Origin: an uncultured Roseovarius sp.
GTDB taxonomy: Bacteria > Pseudomonadota > Alphaproteobacteria > Rhodobacterales > Rhodobacteraceae
NCBI GenBank assembly: GCA_947497295.1
Contig: CANMFU010000001.1
Coordinates: 434,001-498,000 of the forward strand
Reading direction: 5' to 3'
Length of the DNA: 64,000 nucleotides
Shown one piece after another: positions 55,905 to 63,993 of the stretch. The notes under the pieces are model-generated. The model was not told where the DNA came from. It searched no databases and was given only the letters and a program-made list of their open reading frames with translations. Numbering within the stretch: the first letter of the stretch is position 1; every line of letters begins with the position of its first letter. Both the position numbers and the translations under genes were made by a program.

Positions 55905-57038
55905 ATGCCTGAAACGACAGCTTATCGCACGCCCGGACCGGTCGAATCCGACCTTAGTGGCGCCATCTCCCCGACCGCTGATATTATCGCCGAGGCGCGT
56001 GCCGGGCGGATGTTCATCCTCGTCGATCACGAGGACCGCGAAAACGAGGGTGATCTGGTGATCGCCGCTGAATTCGCCACGCCCGAGGCGATCAATTTCA
56101 TGGCCCTGCATGGGCGCGGCCTGATCTGCCTTCCGATGACCGCCGAGCGCGTGGATCGTCTGGGCCTGCCGATGATGGCTGTTAACAACTCATCGCGCCA
56201 CGAGACGCCGTTTACCGTGTCGATTGAGGCACGTGAGGGCGTCAGCACGGGCATTTCCGCCGCTGACCGGTCGCTGACTGTCGCCACCGCGATCAACGAG
56301 CAGAACACCATGGCCGCGCTGGCAACGCCCGGCCATATCTTTCCTCTGCGCGCACGCGCTGGCGGTGTCCTGGTACGGGCGGGCCATACGGAAGCTGCTG
56401 TCGATATCTCGCGGCTGGCGGGGCTGAATCCGTCGGGCGTGATCTGCGAAATCATGAAGCCGGACGGCACCATGGCGCGGCTGCCCGATCTGGTGGCCTT
56501 CGGGCGTGAACACGGGCTGAAAATCGGCACCATCAGCGATCTGATTGCCTACCGGCACAAGCACGACAACCTTGTGCGCGAGGTGCGGCGCGAGCAGGTC
56601 AGCGCCCATATCGGCGGCGATTGGGAAATGCGCATTTTTGCTGATCAGATCTCGGGCACCGAGCATGTCGTGCTGATCAAGGGCGACATCAATGATGGCG
56701 CGCCAGTACTGGCGCGTACCCATGCGCTGAATGCGCTGGAGGATGTGCTGGGCATCGGTGGCGCGCCTGCGGGCAAGCTGCGCAGCGCCATGCAGATCAT
56801 CGCCGACGAGGGTCGCGGCGCGATCTTCCTGTTTCGCCAGCCACGCCCTGAGCTGGCCGAGGAACTGGACGAGGATGGCCCGCGCACGATCAAGCATACC
56901 GGGCTGGGCGCGCAGATCATGTCGACTATGGACATACACGAGCTGATCCTTGTCACTGACAACCCCGACACGCGGTATCTGGGGCTGGATGCCTACGGTA
57001 TCAGCATCATTGGCACGCATCCGTTGAGCAAAGGTTAA
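55905..57038 (+). CDS. ribB: 3,4-dihydroxy-2-butanone-4-phosphate synthase with RibA-like tail (RibBX type)
   Basis: A 377-residue two-domain protein. The N-terminal RibB domain has DHEDRENEGDLVIAAE, the motif binding ribulose 5-phosphate and Mg, and RAGHTEAAVDISRLAG. The C-terminal part resembles GTP cyclohydrolase II, but the three zinc cysteines are missing: the region reads KGDINDGAPVLARTHALNAL where CxxxxxC would be expected. It therefore probably makes only the butanone phosphate, as in RibBX proteins, and a separate RibA is expected elsewhere. Start 55905 is preferred to upstream frames that overlap murD. ribH follows after 4 bases. Confidence 0.9.
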   Translation: MPETTAYRTPGPVESDLSGAISPTADIIAEARAGRMFILVDHEDRENEGDLVIAAEFATPEAINFMALHGRGLICLPMTAERVDRLGLPMMAVNNSSRHETPFTVSIEAREGVSTGISAADRSLTVATAINEQNTMAALATPGHIFPLRARAGGVLVRAGHTEAAVDISRLAGLNPSGVICEIMKPDGTMARLPDLVAFGREHGLKIGTISDLIAYRHKHDNLVREVRREQVSAHIGGDWEMRIFADQISGTEHVVLIKGDINDGAPVLARTHALNALEDVLGIGGAPAGKLRSAMQIIADEGRGAIFLFRQPRPELAEELDEDGPRTIKHTGLGAQIMSTMDIHELILVTDNPDTRYLGLDAYGISIIGTHPLSKG

Positions 57039-57042
57039 GTCC

Positions 57043-57588
57043 ATGGCAGGCACCGAATACACTATGACGCGCGCCGCGCTGGACAAACCCGCCAAGCTGC
57101 TGGTCGTTGTCGCGCCGTTCTACCGCGACATTGCTGACAACCTGATCGCTGGCGCCACGGCCGAGATTGAGGCGACCGGCGCCACCTATGATCTGGTCGA
57201 GGTGCCCGGCGCGCTGGAACTGCCCACCGCGATCGGCATCGCCGAGCGGCTGAGCAATTTTGACGGCTATGTCGCGCTTGGCTGCGTCATTCGCGGCGAG
57301 ACGACCCATTATGAAACGGTGTGCAACGATTCCAGCCGGGGCATCACGCTGCTGGGTCTTCAGGGCATCTGCATCGGCAACGGCATCCTGACGGTGGAAA
57401 ACCGCGATCAGGCCGAGGTGCGCGCCGATCCCGCGCGCATGAACAAAGGCGCAGGGGCCGCCGCTGCCGCCTTGCATCTGATTGCGCTGACTCGTAAGTG
57501 GGGCGCTCCGCGCAAGGGCGTGGGTTTCATTCCCGGCGCCGAAGAGCTGCGTATTGCGGGCACATCCAAGGACAAACCCACGGCATGA
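57043..57588 (+). CDS. ribH: 6,7-dimethyl-8-ribityllumazine synthase
   Basis: A 181-residue enzyme that condenses dihydroxybutanone phosphate with the pyrimidine to lumazine, the last but one step of riboflavin synthesis. Landmarks are VVVAPFYRDIADNLI, VPGALELPTAI, GCVIRGETTHYETVC and NGILTVENRDQAEVRA. It directly follows ribBX, which makes its substrate, and its stop overlaps nusB by 4 bases. The ribH-nusB pairing is common in proteobacteria. Confidence 0.95.
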   Translation: MAGTEYTMTRAALDKPAKLLVVVAPFYRDIADNLIAGATAEIEATGATYDLVEVPGALELPTAIGIAERLSNFDGYVALGCVIRGETTHYETVCNDSSRGITLLGLQGICIGNGILTVENRDQAEVRADPARMNKGAGAAAAALHLIALTRKWGAPRKGVGFIPGAEELRIAGTSKDKPTA

Positions 57589-58070
57589 CAGGCGAAGCTG
57601 CACCCATTTCGGGCAACCAAAAGCGCAAGATGCGCTCGGCGTCGCGGCTCTATGCCGTGCAGGCCCTGTTCCAGATGGAGCATTCAAATCAGAGCGTTGA
57701 CGCGGTCTATCTGGAATTTCTGGATCACCGTTTTGGGGCGCCGGTCGATGATGAGACCGACATGATCGAGGGCGACGAGGATCTGTTTCGAACCGTTTTG
57801 AACAGCGCGGTGGATAACCAACGCCAGATTGACCAGATGACCGATCGCGCCTTGGTGGCTAAATGGCCCATTGCGCGGATTGATCCGACTTTGCGCGCAT
57901 TATTCAGGGCGGCGGGGGCCGAACTGATCTGCGCTGATGCGCCGCCGCGTGTGGTCATCACTGAGTATGTCGATGTCGCAACCAGTTTCTTCCCCGACGG
58001 ACGCGAGCCGAAATTTGTTAATGCCGTGCTCGACCACATGGCGCGCGAGGTGCAGCCGGAGGCGTTCTAG
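57585..58070 (+). CDS. nusB: Transcription antitermination factor NusB
   Basis: A 161-residue all-helical protein that joins NusE (S10) on boxA RNA in rRNA antitermination. The RNA-binding N-terminal motif is KMRSASRLYAVQALFQME, and DPTLRALFRAAGAELI and EPKFVNAVLDHMAREV are family-typical. The start overlaps the ribH stop as ATGA; upstream in-frame starts lie inside ribH. Confidence 0.93.
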   Translation: MTGEAAPISGNQKRKMRSASRLYAVQALFQMEHSNQSVDAVYLEFLDHRFGAPVDDETDMIEGDEDLFRTVLNSAVDNQRQIDQMTDRALVAKWPIARIDPTLRALFRAAGAELICADAPPRVVITEYVDVATSFFPDGREPKFVNAVLDHMAREVQPEAF

Positions 58071-58172
58071 CGTTGGGTGGCCCACTGGATGGGCTAATTT
58101 TCGCCGATGGACCTTGCGACGGGACACTTGCGCGTTACATTAAGTATCATCCCACTTGCAGGAGATATCCCA

Positions 58173-58505
58173 ATGCCGAAACTGATCCGTCTTTATATCA
58201 CGCATGTGATCATCGGATTTGTGATTGCCGGTGCGTTTGTCGGGATGTTGCTGTGGTTCAATATTGCAAATCTTTGGCACCTTGTGTCCCACTCGGATAA
58301 AGGCTGGCTGGCTGTTCTGGTGCTGTGGCTGGCTAACGGTATTGTCTTTGCGGGGGTGCAGTTCGGCATCGCCGTCATGAATATGAAAGACGATGACGAC
58401 GAGCCGCGCGGTGGTCGCCGCCAGCGTGTCGGCCGCGATAACGGCCAGATGGTGCCGATTCGTGTCACCGCACAGTCGCGTTCTGACGCGTCAAAAAATA
58501 GCTGA
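58173..58505 (+). CDS. Small two-helix membrane protein, unknown function
   Basis: A 110-residue protein with helices at about 12-32 (HVIIGFVIAGAFVGMLLWF) and 46-66 (GWLAVLVLWLANGIVFAGV), then a charged cytoplasmic-type tail (DDDDEPRGGRRQRVGRD). AGGAG is 8 bases before ATG 58173, so longer frames starting at 58107 are not favoured. It lies 102 bases after nusB and may have its own promoter. The family is not recognised. Confidence 0.8.
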   Translation: MPKLIRLYITHVIIGFVIAGAFVGMLLWFNIANLWHLVSHSDKGWLAVLVLWLANGIVFAGVQFGIAVMNMKDDDDEPRGGRRQRVGRDNGQMVPIRVTAQSRSDASKNS

Positions 58506-58510
58506 TATTT

Positions 58511-58531
58511 GCGCGCCCTTTCTGGGCGTGC
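58511..58531 (+). terminator. GC-rich hairpin after the small membrane gene
   Basis: GCGCGCCC (58511-58518) pairs with GGGCGTGC (58524-58531) with one G-T pair and loop TTTCT, 5 bases after the stop. No T-run follows, so termination is uncertain. Confidence 0.5.
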
Positions 58532-58552
58532 ACGACCAATAACTCAAATAAT

Positions 58553-58758
58553 CGCGTTCGGGCATGTGCAAGTGGCGGGCCCGCACGCAGCCGTTTGGTT
58601 TTTATTCCCGAGGACCTGTGTTTACAGGTGGGCGCCGGGTAACCGGACCAGGGCCCGGACAGAGCCAGCTCCCTCGGATTTGCTTAAGGCCACCGGAATG
58701 TAACCGTTCACGAGAAGGGCAGAACCCGCCACTGCCTAAGTTAGGGTGGGGCAATGCG
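58553..58758 (+). ncRNA. ssrS: Structured RNA, 6S RNA (SsrS)-like candidate
   Basis: About 206 bases that fold as one long rod: CGCGTT/AATGCG (ends), AGTGGCGGG/CCCGCCACT (58571-58579 and 58725-58733), GGTT-TATTCC/GGAATG-AACC (58597-58608 and 58695-58705), CGAGG/CCTCG, with a small hairpin ACCTGT-GTTT-ACAGGT in the 5-prime side and CCGGG/CCCGG beyond. E. coli 6S RNA also has a 5-prime-side bubble hairpin followed by a GGCGC stretch, and a GCCTTAA-like 3-prime strand. It is longer than many 6S RNAs. The family call is by eye and moderate; the structured-RNA call is stronger. Confidence 0.5.
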
Positions 58759-58804
58759 TTCGACAAGGGGTTGTGTGCGTTCTGGTTTTGTTCAAAATAG
58801 CGAC

Positions 58805-59266
58805 ATGCAGATTAATTCAGCAAATTGCACGCCTCTGTCGCTGCAACCGGGGCAAATTCTGGCGCGCGGCGTGTGTCGGCACTTGGCCGAGATGAACTTT
58901 GCCGCGCTTGAGGAATATGTGCCCGAGCGGGGGCGCCGCGTTGATGTCATGGCGCTGGGTCCCAAGGGCGAGTTGTGGGTGATCGAGTGCAAATCCAGCC
59001 GCGCCGATTTCATGTCGGACTGCAAATGGCAGGGCTATTTGGACTGGGCCGACCGGTTTTTCTGGGCGGTCGATGCGAATTTCCCCAGCGAAATCCTGCC
59101 CGGCGAAACTGGACTGATAATGGCCGATGGGTATGGAGCCGAAATCATTCGCATGGGGCCGGAGACGCGCCTGCCCGGAGCAAGGCGCAACGCCATCACG
59201 CGAAAATTTGCGCGCGATGCGGCACGACGCCTGCAGGGCTGGCGCGATCCCGGGATACAATGCTGA
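58805..59266 (+). CDS. mmcB: MmcB-family DNA repair protein
   Basis: A 153-residue protein of the MmcB family (PF06319), a PD-(D/E)xK nuclease-like fold reported to help ImuB/DnaE2 mutagenic repair in Caulobacter. The core is RRVDVMALGPKGELWVIECKSS with the catalytic-type E-x-K, then DWADRFFWAVD. ATG 58805 is preferred; an in-frame ATG at 58754 overlaps the predicted structured RNA. It is convergent with a DUF6324 gene, 3 bases apart. No imuAB or dnaE2 is in the window. Confidence 0.85.
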   Translation: MQINSANCTPLSLQPGQILARGVCRHLAEMNFAALEEYVPERGRRVDVMALGPKGELWVIECKSSRADFMSDCKWQGYLDWADRFFWAVDANFPSEILPGETGLIMADGYGAEIIRMGPETRLPGARRNAITRKFARDAARRLQGWRDPGIQC

Positions 59267-59269
59267 AAA

Positions 59270-59455
59270 TCAGCCGATTTTGGCTGCGTTTTTCGCGGCG
59301 GCCACGATTTCGGCGGCAATTTCCTCGGCCTCTTCGGGTGAGAAGTCCATCGGGACCTCAACGCCTTGCGATTCAATGAAAATACGCACCATGCCCTGGT
59401 CGGTCGGGCCGATCTGCATGTTGGCTTCGACGTCGCGTTCGCTGTTGATGCCCAT
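59270..59455 (-). CDS. DUF6324-family small protein
   Basis: A 61-residue acidic protein, beginning MGINSERDVEANMQIGP and ending in an Ala/Glu-rich helix (EEAEEIAAEIVAAAKNAAK), matching the DUF6324 family of Rhodobacteraceae. AGGAG lies 7 bases before its ATG at 59455. It is convergent with mmcB. Function is unknown; no membrane segment or metal site is seen. Conservation of such a short gene argues it is real. Confidence 0.8.
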   Translation of the reverse strand: MGINSERDVEANMQIGPTDQGMVRIFIESQGVEVPMDFSPEEAEEIAAEIVAAAKNAAKIG

Positions 59456-59605
59456 GATACCGCTCCTGTTGATCTGGGCGTTTGGATAGCCCGGCCTTGA
59501 TGTGTTGGCAACCCGGGACGAGGCCGCAGTATTGGGTGGAACTGCGTATAAATCCCGCTGATATGGGTTGCAATCGCGCGCGCCCAGCGCTAAATCGCAC
59601 TCAGT

Positions 59606-59682
59606 GCCGCCTTAGCTCAGTTGGTTAGAGCGCTTGATTGTGGATCAAGAGGTCCCCCGTTCGAGCCGGGGAGGTGGTACCA
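59606..59682 (+). tRNA. tRNA-His (GTG anticodon), lacking G-1
   Basis: A full cloverleaf: acceptor GCCGCCT/AGGTGGT (59606-59612 and 59672-59678), D arm GCTC/GAGC, anticodon arm CTTGA/TCAAG with GTG at 59640-59642, T arm CCCCG/CGGGG, and encoded CCA (59680-59682). The discriminator is A73, pair 1-72 is G-U, and the base before position 1 is T. Normal bacterial tRNA-His has G-1 opposite C73. Loss of this pair is known in alphaproteobacteria. Confidence 0.96.
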
Positions 59683-59691
59683 TACGTCACA

Positions 59692-59997
59692 TCAGTTATC
59701 GATGCGAATTGATTGGCGCAACGTGCCTGTGATCCTGTCGAAAATCAATATTTCATCTGTCTGTGTCACAACAGCATACCAGTCAGATCCTTGAGTAAAC
59801 GCGCTGGCGCGCGTGCCATCAGGCAAAGTGATGGATACCGGCAGTGTCACGTCCGTACCGCCCGTGAAGCGGGTGACAAACAGCGCTACGATGATTATGA
59901 ACCCGATGATCATGGTCGCACTCAGCGCTGTGACCAGCACGCGCAGATATTTAACCATCGCCGGATCGACCGGCTGCATCTGGGGATCATCATCCAT
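59692..59997 (-). CDS. DUF6476-family membrane protein
   Basis: A 101-residue protein with one membrane helix (LVTALSATMIIGFIIIVALFV) after an acidic start MDDDPQMQPVDP. The periplasmic part reads SITLPDGTRASAFTQGSDWY and ILIFDRITGTLRQ, consistent with the DUF6476 family found in Rhodobacteraceae. ATG 59997 is chosen since upstream in-frame codons enter the RluD gene. Its start codon overlaps that of the divergent pseudouridine synthase (CATG). It ends 9 bases after tRNA-His. Function unknown. Confidence 0.8.
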   Translation of the reverse strand: MDDDPQMQPVDPAMVKYLRVLVTALSATMIIGFIIIVALFVTRFTGGTDVTLPVSITLPDGTRASAFTQGSDWYAVVTQTDEILIFDRITGTLRQSIRIDN

Positions 59998-61045
59998 GGG
60001 TTTGAGCCTTTTGACTGTGCGGATCGGTATGGACCCGCCGCCACGCCTTGACAAGGCATTGGCGCGCGATGTGCCCGAAGATGCGGTCCTGTCGCGAACC
60101 CGCCTTGCGCGGTTGATTGAGGCTGGGCAGGTGGCTGTCAACGGCGCTGTCGTCAATGACTGCAAGGCGCGCGTGGAGGAGGGTGACGAGGTCGCTATCA
60201 CCGTGCCGGAAGCTGAGGAGAGCCATATTCTGCCAGAGGATATCGCGCTCGATATCGTCTATGAGGATGCCGATCTGATCGTGGTGAACAAACCCGCCGG
60301 CATGGTCGTTCACCCCGCGCCCGGCACACCGACCGGCACGCTGGTCAATGCGCTCTTGCATCATTTCGGTGGTGATCTTTCCGGTGTCGGCGGCGCAAAG
60401 CGTCCTGGTATCGTCCACAGGATCGACAAGGATACCAGCGGCCTCCTGGTCGTGGCCAAATCTGACGCGGCGCATCATGGCCTTGCCACCCAGTTCGAAA
60501 AACACACGGCGCAGCGGCGATATCTGGCGCTGTGCAATGCGGTGCCGGATGCCTCGGATCCGCGCCTGCGCGGATTGCGCGGCATTACCTTTGAGCCGGG
60601 CAATATCCTGCGTATCGCCACACATCTGGGTCGCCATCGCACCGACCGGCAAAAGCAGGCTGTTGGCTGGTCCGGGGGGCGTCATGCCGTCACGCGCGCC
60701 CGCGTGATCGAGCGGTTCGGCGCGCCCGCCTCTTGCGCGCTGCTGGAATGCTGGTTGGAAACGGGGCGCACCCACCAGATCCGGGTGCATATGGCCTATG
60801 CGGGGCACGGGCTGATCGGCGATCCGGTCTATGGCGGCAAACGCAAGCTGCCGCACAAAGCCTTGCCGCCGCTTGGGCTGGCCATGGCGCAGGGATTTCC
60901 GCGTCAGGCACTTCATGCGGCCAGTTTGGGCTTTGTCCATCCGGTCAGCGGCGAGGAATTGATGTTTGAGGCACCGCTGCCAGCCGATATCGCCCGCCTG
61001 ATTTCCGCGCTCACGCCGCTGCAGGTAGACAGCACATCCGCGTGA
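59996..61045 (+). CDS. rluD: RluA-family pseudouridine synthase (RluD type)
   Basis: A 349-residue enzyme that isomerises uridines in 23S rRNA. An S4 RNA-binding domain (RTRLARLIEAGQVAVNGAVV) precedes the catalytic domain, with the catalytic Asp in HRIDKDTSGLLVV and also YLALCNAV and TGRTHQIRVHM. Domain layout fits RluD (U1911/1915/1917) more than RluC, but this is not proven. ATG 59996 keeps the segment LTVRIGMDPPPRLDKAL; ATG 60029 is an alternative. It is head to head with DUF6476 and 145 bases upstream of rpoH. Confidence 0.9.
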   Translation: MGLSLLTVRIGMDPPPRLDKALARDVPEDAVLSRTRLARLIEAGQVAVNGAVVNDCKARVEEGDEVAITVPEAEESHILPEDIALDIVYEDADLIVVNKPAGMVVHPAPGTPTGTLVNALLHHFGGDLSGVGGAKRPGIVHRIDKDTSGLLVVAKSDAAHHGLATQFEKHTAQRRYLALCNAVPDASDPRLRGLRGITFEPGNILRIATHLGRHRTDRQKQAVGWSGGRHAVTRARVIERFGAPASCALLECWLETGRTHQIRVHMAYAGHGLIGDPVYGGKRKLPHKALPPLGLAMAQGFPRQALHAASLGFVHPVSGEELMFEAPLPADIARLISALTPLQVDSTSA

Positions 61046-61117
61046 TCCCGCTGACACAGGTCTGGCAGACGGAACGCGCCACGTTCATGGTAGTTTAACC
61101 GAAGAATGCAAGAAGCA

Positions 61118-61145
61118 TTGAAAAGCGGCGCCCGCGCGCCCAAAT
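61118..61145 (+). promoter_or_regulatory. Heat-shock-type (sigma-32-like) promoter candidate for rpoH
   Basis: TTGAAAA (61118-61124) and CCCAAAT (61139-61145) are spaced by 14 bases, close to the sigma-32 pattern CTTGAAA-N11-16-CCCCATnT. It ends 45 bases before the rpoH ATG. Autoregulated rpoH is known in Caulobacter. Confidence 0.5.
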
Positions 61146-61190
61146 AGATGTTAAAGCCGTAAACATTGCGGCATCCGAGGGGGCAATATC

Positions 61191-62087
61191 ATGGCAAACT
61201 ATGCAAATCTGCCGGCACCGACGCCGGAAGGCGGACTGAACCGCTACATGCAGGAAATCCGCAAATTCCCACTGCTGGAGCCTGAAGAAGAATACATGCT
61301 GGCCAAACGCTGGGTCGAGCAGGAAGACACCGAGGCGGCGCACCGCATGGTGACGTCTCACTTGCGCTTGGCCGCCAAGATCGCGATGGGCTATCGCGGC
61401 TATGGCCTGCCGCAGGCCGAGGTGATTTCCGAGGCGAATGTCGGCCTGATGCAGGCGGTGAAGCGGTTCGATCCCGAAAAGGGCTTTCGCCTTGCGACCT
61501 ATGCGATGTGGTGGATCCGTGCCAGCATTCAGGAGTACATCCTGCGCAGCTGGTCACTGGTCAAGATGGGCACAACATCGGCGCAGAAAAAGCTGTTTTT
61601 CAACCTGCGCAAGGCCAAGAATAAGATTGGCGCATTGGAAGAGGGCGATCTGCGCCCCGAAAACGTCAAGATCATCGCTACCCAGTTGGGCGTGACCGAA
61701 AAGGAAGTCATCTCGATGAACCGGCGCATGTCGGGTGGGGATGCGTCGCTGAACGCCACTGTCGGCTCCGAGGGCGAGGGCACGATGCAATGGCAGGATT
61801 GGCTTGAGGATACCGACGCCGATCAGGCCACCGATTATGAGGAGCTGGACGAGCTGACCGCGCGCCGCGAAATGCTGGCAGAGGCGATGGATGTTCTGAA
61901 TGATCGCGAGAAGGACATTCTGACGCAGCGCCGCCTGAGCGATGAGATCATCACGTTGGAGGATCTCAGCGGCCAGTATGATGTCAGCCGCGAGCGAATC
62001 CGCCAGATCGAAGTGCGGGCGTTCGAAAAATTGCAGGAGCGCATGCGCGCGCTGGCGCAGGAAAAGGGCATGTTGGAAGACGCATGA
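61191..62087 (+). CDS. rpoH: Heat-shock sigma factor RpoH
   Basis: A 298-residue sigma-70-family factor. Region 2 includes EANVGLMQAVKRFDPEKGF and YAMWWIRASIQEYILRSW; the RpoH box is QKKLFFNLRKAKNK; region 4 ends DVSRERIRQIEVRAFEKL. The RpoH box, absent in RpoD and RpoS, supports the call. GAGGGGG is about 8 bases before the ATG. Many Rhodobacteraceae have two RpoH types; which this is cannot be said. A perfect palindrome follows as a terminator. Confidence 0.95.
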   Translation: MANYANLPAPTPEGGLNRYMQEIRKFPLLEPEEEYMLAKRWVEQEDTEAAHRMVTSHLRLAAKIAMGYRGYGLPQAEVISEANVGLMQAVKRFDPEKGFRLATYAMWWIRASIQEYILRSWSLVKMGTTSAQKKLFFNLRKAKNKIGALEEGDLRPENVKIIATQLGVTEKEVISMNRRMSGGDASLNATVGSEGEGTMQWQDWLEDTDADQATDYEELDELTARREMLAEAMDVLNDREKDILTQRRLSDEIITLEDLSGQYDVSRERIRQIEVRAFEKLQERMRALAQEKGMLEDA

Positions 62088-62114
62088 TGCGTCTGACATT
62101 TTAAATAGTACTCA

Positions 62115-62136
62115 TCCGGCGGGATATCCCGCCGGA
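62115..62136. terminator. Bidirectional terminator between rpoH and pepF
   Basis: A perfect 22-base palindrome with arms TCCGGCGGGAT and ATCCCGCCGGA. It lies 27 bases after rpoH and 36 bases beyond the pepF stop. CTTTGTGTG follows on the plus strand and an AT-rich stretch on the minus strand. Confidence 0.7.
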
Positions 62137-62172
62137 CTTTGTGTGTCTCGCTCTCGCTTCCGGCGGGCGCTG

Positions 62173-63993
62173 TCAGTCTTCCATGGCTTCCAATTCGTCG
62201 ATCATGCCGGAGATCATGTTCAGGCCCTTGTCCCAGAATTTAGGGTCGCTGGCGTCAAGGCCAAAGGGTTTCAGCAAATCGGAATGGTGCTTGGACCCAC
62301 CCGCTTTCAGCATGTCGAAATACTTGTCCTGGAACCCGTCCGGGTTTTCTTCGTAGACCGCATATAGCGCGTTCACGAGGCCGTCTCCGAACGCATAGGC
62401 GTAGACGTAGAAAGGCGAGTGGACGAAATGCGGGATATAGGCCCAGAACGTCTCGTACCCGTCGACGAAGTCGAAGACCGGACCCAAGGATTCGGCCTGC
62501 ACCGACATCCACAGCGCGTTGATGTCATCGGGCGTCAGTTCTCCGCCGCGCCGGGCCTCGTGCAGCTTGCATTCGAAATCGTAGAACGCGATCTGGCGCA
62601 CGACGGTGTTGATCATGTCCTCCACCTTCCCGGCCAGCATCACCTTGCGCTCGGCTTTGTCCTTTGCGCCGTCCAGCATCCGCCGAAAGGTCAGCATTTC
62701 CCCAAAGACGGAGGCGGTTTCCGCCAAGGTTAGCGGCGTCGATGACAATAATTCGCCCTGATCTGCGGCCAGCACCTGATGCACGCCGTGGCCCAGTTCA
62801 TGCGCCAGTGTCATCACGTCCCGGGGTTTGCCCAGATAGTTGAGCATCACGTAAGGATGCACATTCGTCACCGTGGGATGGGCAAACGCACCCGGCGCCT
62901 TGCCCTTTTTCACGCCGGCATCGATCCAGCCCCTGTCGAAAAACGGCTGCGCCAGATCGCCCATGCGCGGATCAAATTCGGTGTAGGCGTTCATCACCGT
63001 GTCGCGCGCATCATCCCAGCCGACGATGCGGGTTTCCTCCATCGGCAAGGGCGCGTTACGGTCCCAGACCTGCATCCGCTCCACCCCCAGCCATTTGGCC
63101 TTCAGCGCGTAATAGCGGTGGCTCAGCTTGGGATATGCGGCAACGACGGCATTGCGCAGCGCCTCGACCACCTCGGGCTCGACATCGTTTGACAGGTGCC
63201 GCCCGGTCTGCGCCGTGGGCATGCCGCGCCAGCGGTCGATGACCTCTTTTTCCTTGGCCGACGTGTTATGCACGCGGCTAAAGATGCGGATGTTCTCGCC
63301 AAAGACACGGGCCAGCTCGCGTGTGGCCGCCTCGCGTTTGCTGCGGTCTTGTTCGGTCAGCAGGTTCAGCGTCCCCTCGATACCCAGCTCTTCGCCGTCC
63401 ACGGTAAAGGTGAGACCGGCGATGGTTTCATCGAACAGCCGCTCCCAAGCGTCGCCGACCACGCCCATATCGTGCAGGAATTTCTCCATCTCGTCAGACA
63501 GCTGGTAGGGCTTCATCGCGCGGATGCGGTCCAGGACGGGCTTGTAGCGGGCCAGTTCGGCATTTTCGCTGAGAAGGCCTGACAGATACTCATCCTCTAA
63601 CCGGTTCAGTTCCAACGTGAAGAACACCAGCGGAGTTGTGAAATTGGTTATCTTTTCTTGGCAGTCTGACAGAAACTTGGTGCGTGCGGGGTCTGTGGTC
63701 AACTGGTGATAGCGCAGGCCTGCAAATGACATGATCCGTCCTGCGATGTTGCTGATCGCCTCGTCACGGTGGATACAGTTCAGCAGGCCAGCGGCGTCGA
63801 GGCTGTCCAGCTTGCCCTCGTAATCGGCAGCGAAGGCGGCGCATTCGGTCTCCAGCCATGCCATGTCGCGGGTCAGTTCCGGCGCATCGGTGGCGGTGTA
63901 GAGATCGCTCAGATCCCAGTCCGGCAGCTTGCCCAGAGCGCCCCCCTTGGCATTGGCGTTGGCGTCACGGGCGGGCTGCGGAAGGTGGATCAT
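62173..63993 (-). CDS. pepF: Oligoendopeptidase F, M3 metallopeptidase
   Basis: A 606-residue cytoplasmic zinc peptidase that cuts peptides of roughly 7-17 residues. The HExxH zinc motif is in TLAHELGHGVHQVLA, with the third ligand Glu in TLAETASVFGEML; the C-terminal segment YVYAYAFGDGLVNALY is typical of clade M3B. It begins at ATG 63993, only 8 bases inside the right edge, so an upstream start cannot be excluded. It is convergent with rpoH across a terminator. Confidence 0.94.
   Translation of the reverse strand: MIHLPQPARDANANAKGGALGKLPDWDLSDLYTATDAPELTRDMAWLETECAAFAADYEGKLDSLDAAGLLNCIHRDEAISNIAGRIMSFAGLRYHQLTTDPARTKFLSDCQEKITNFTTPLVFFTLELNRLEDEYLSGLLSENAELARYKPVLDRIRAMKPYQLSDEMEKFLHDMGVVGDAWERLFDETIAGLTFTVDGEELGIEGTLNLLTEQDRSKREAATRELARVFGENIRIFSRVHNTSAKEKEVIDRWRGMPTAQTGRHLSNDVEPEVVEALRNAVVAAYPKLSHRYYALKAKWLGVERMQVWDRNAPLPMEETRIVGWDDARDTVMNAYTEFDPRMGDLAQPFFDRGWIDAGVKKGKAPGAFAHPTVTNVHPYVMLNYLGKPRDVMTLAHELGHGVHQVLAADQGELLSSTPLTLAETASVFGEMLTFRRMLDGAKDKAERKVMLAGKVEDMINTVVRQIAFYDFECKLHEARRGGELTPDDINALWMSVQAESLGPVFDFVDGYETFWAYIPHFVHSPFYVYAYAFGDGLVNALYAVYEENPDGFQDKYFDMLKAGGSKHHSDLLKPFGLDASDPKFWDKGLNMISGMIDELEAMED

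Noticed and set aside
58107..58172. Upstream start for the small membrane protein
   Set aside because: AGGAG at the correct distance supports ATG 58173; the extension is not hydrophobic or conserved-looking.
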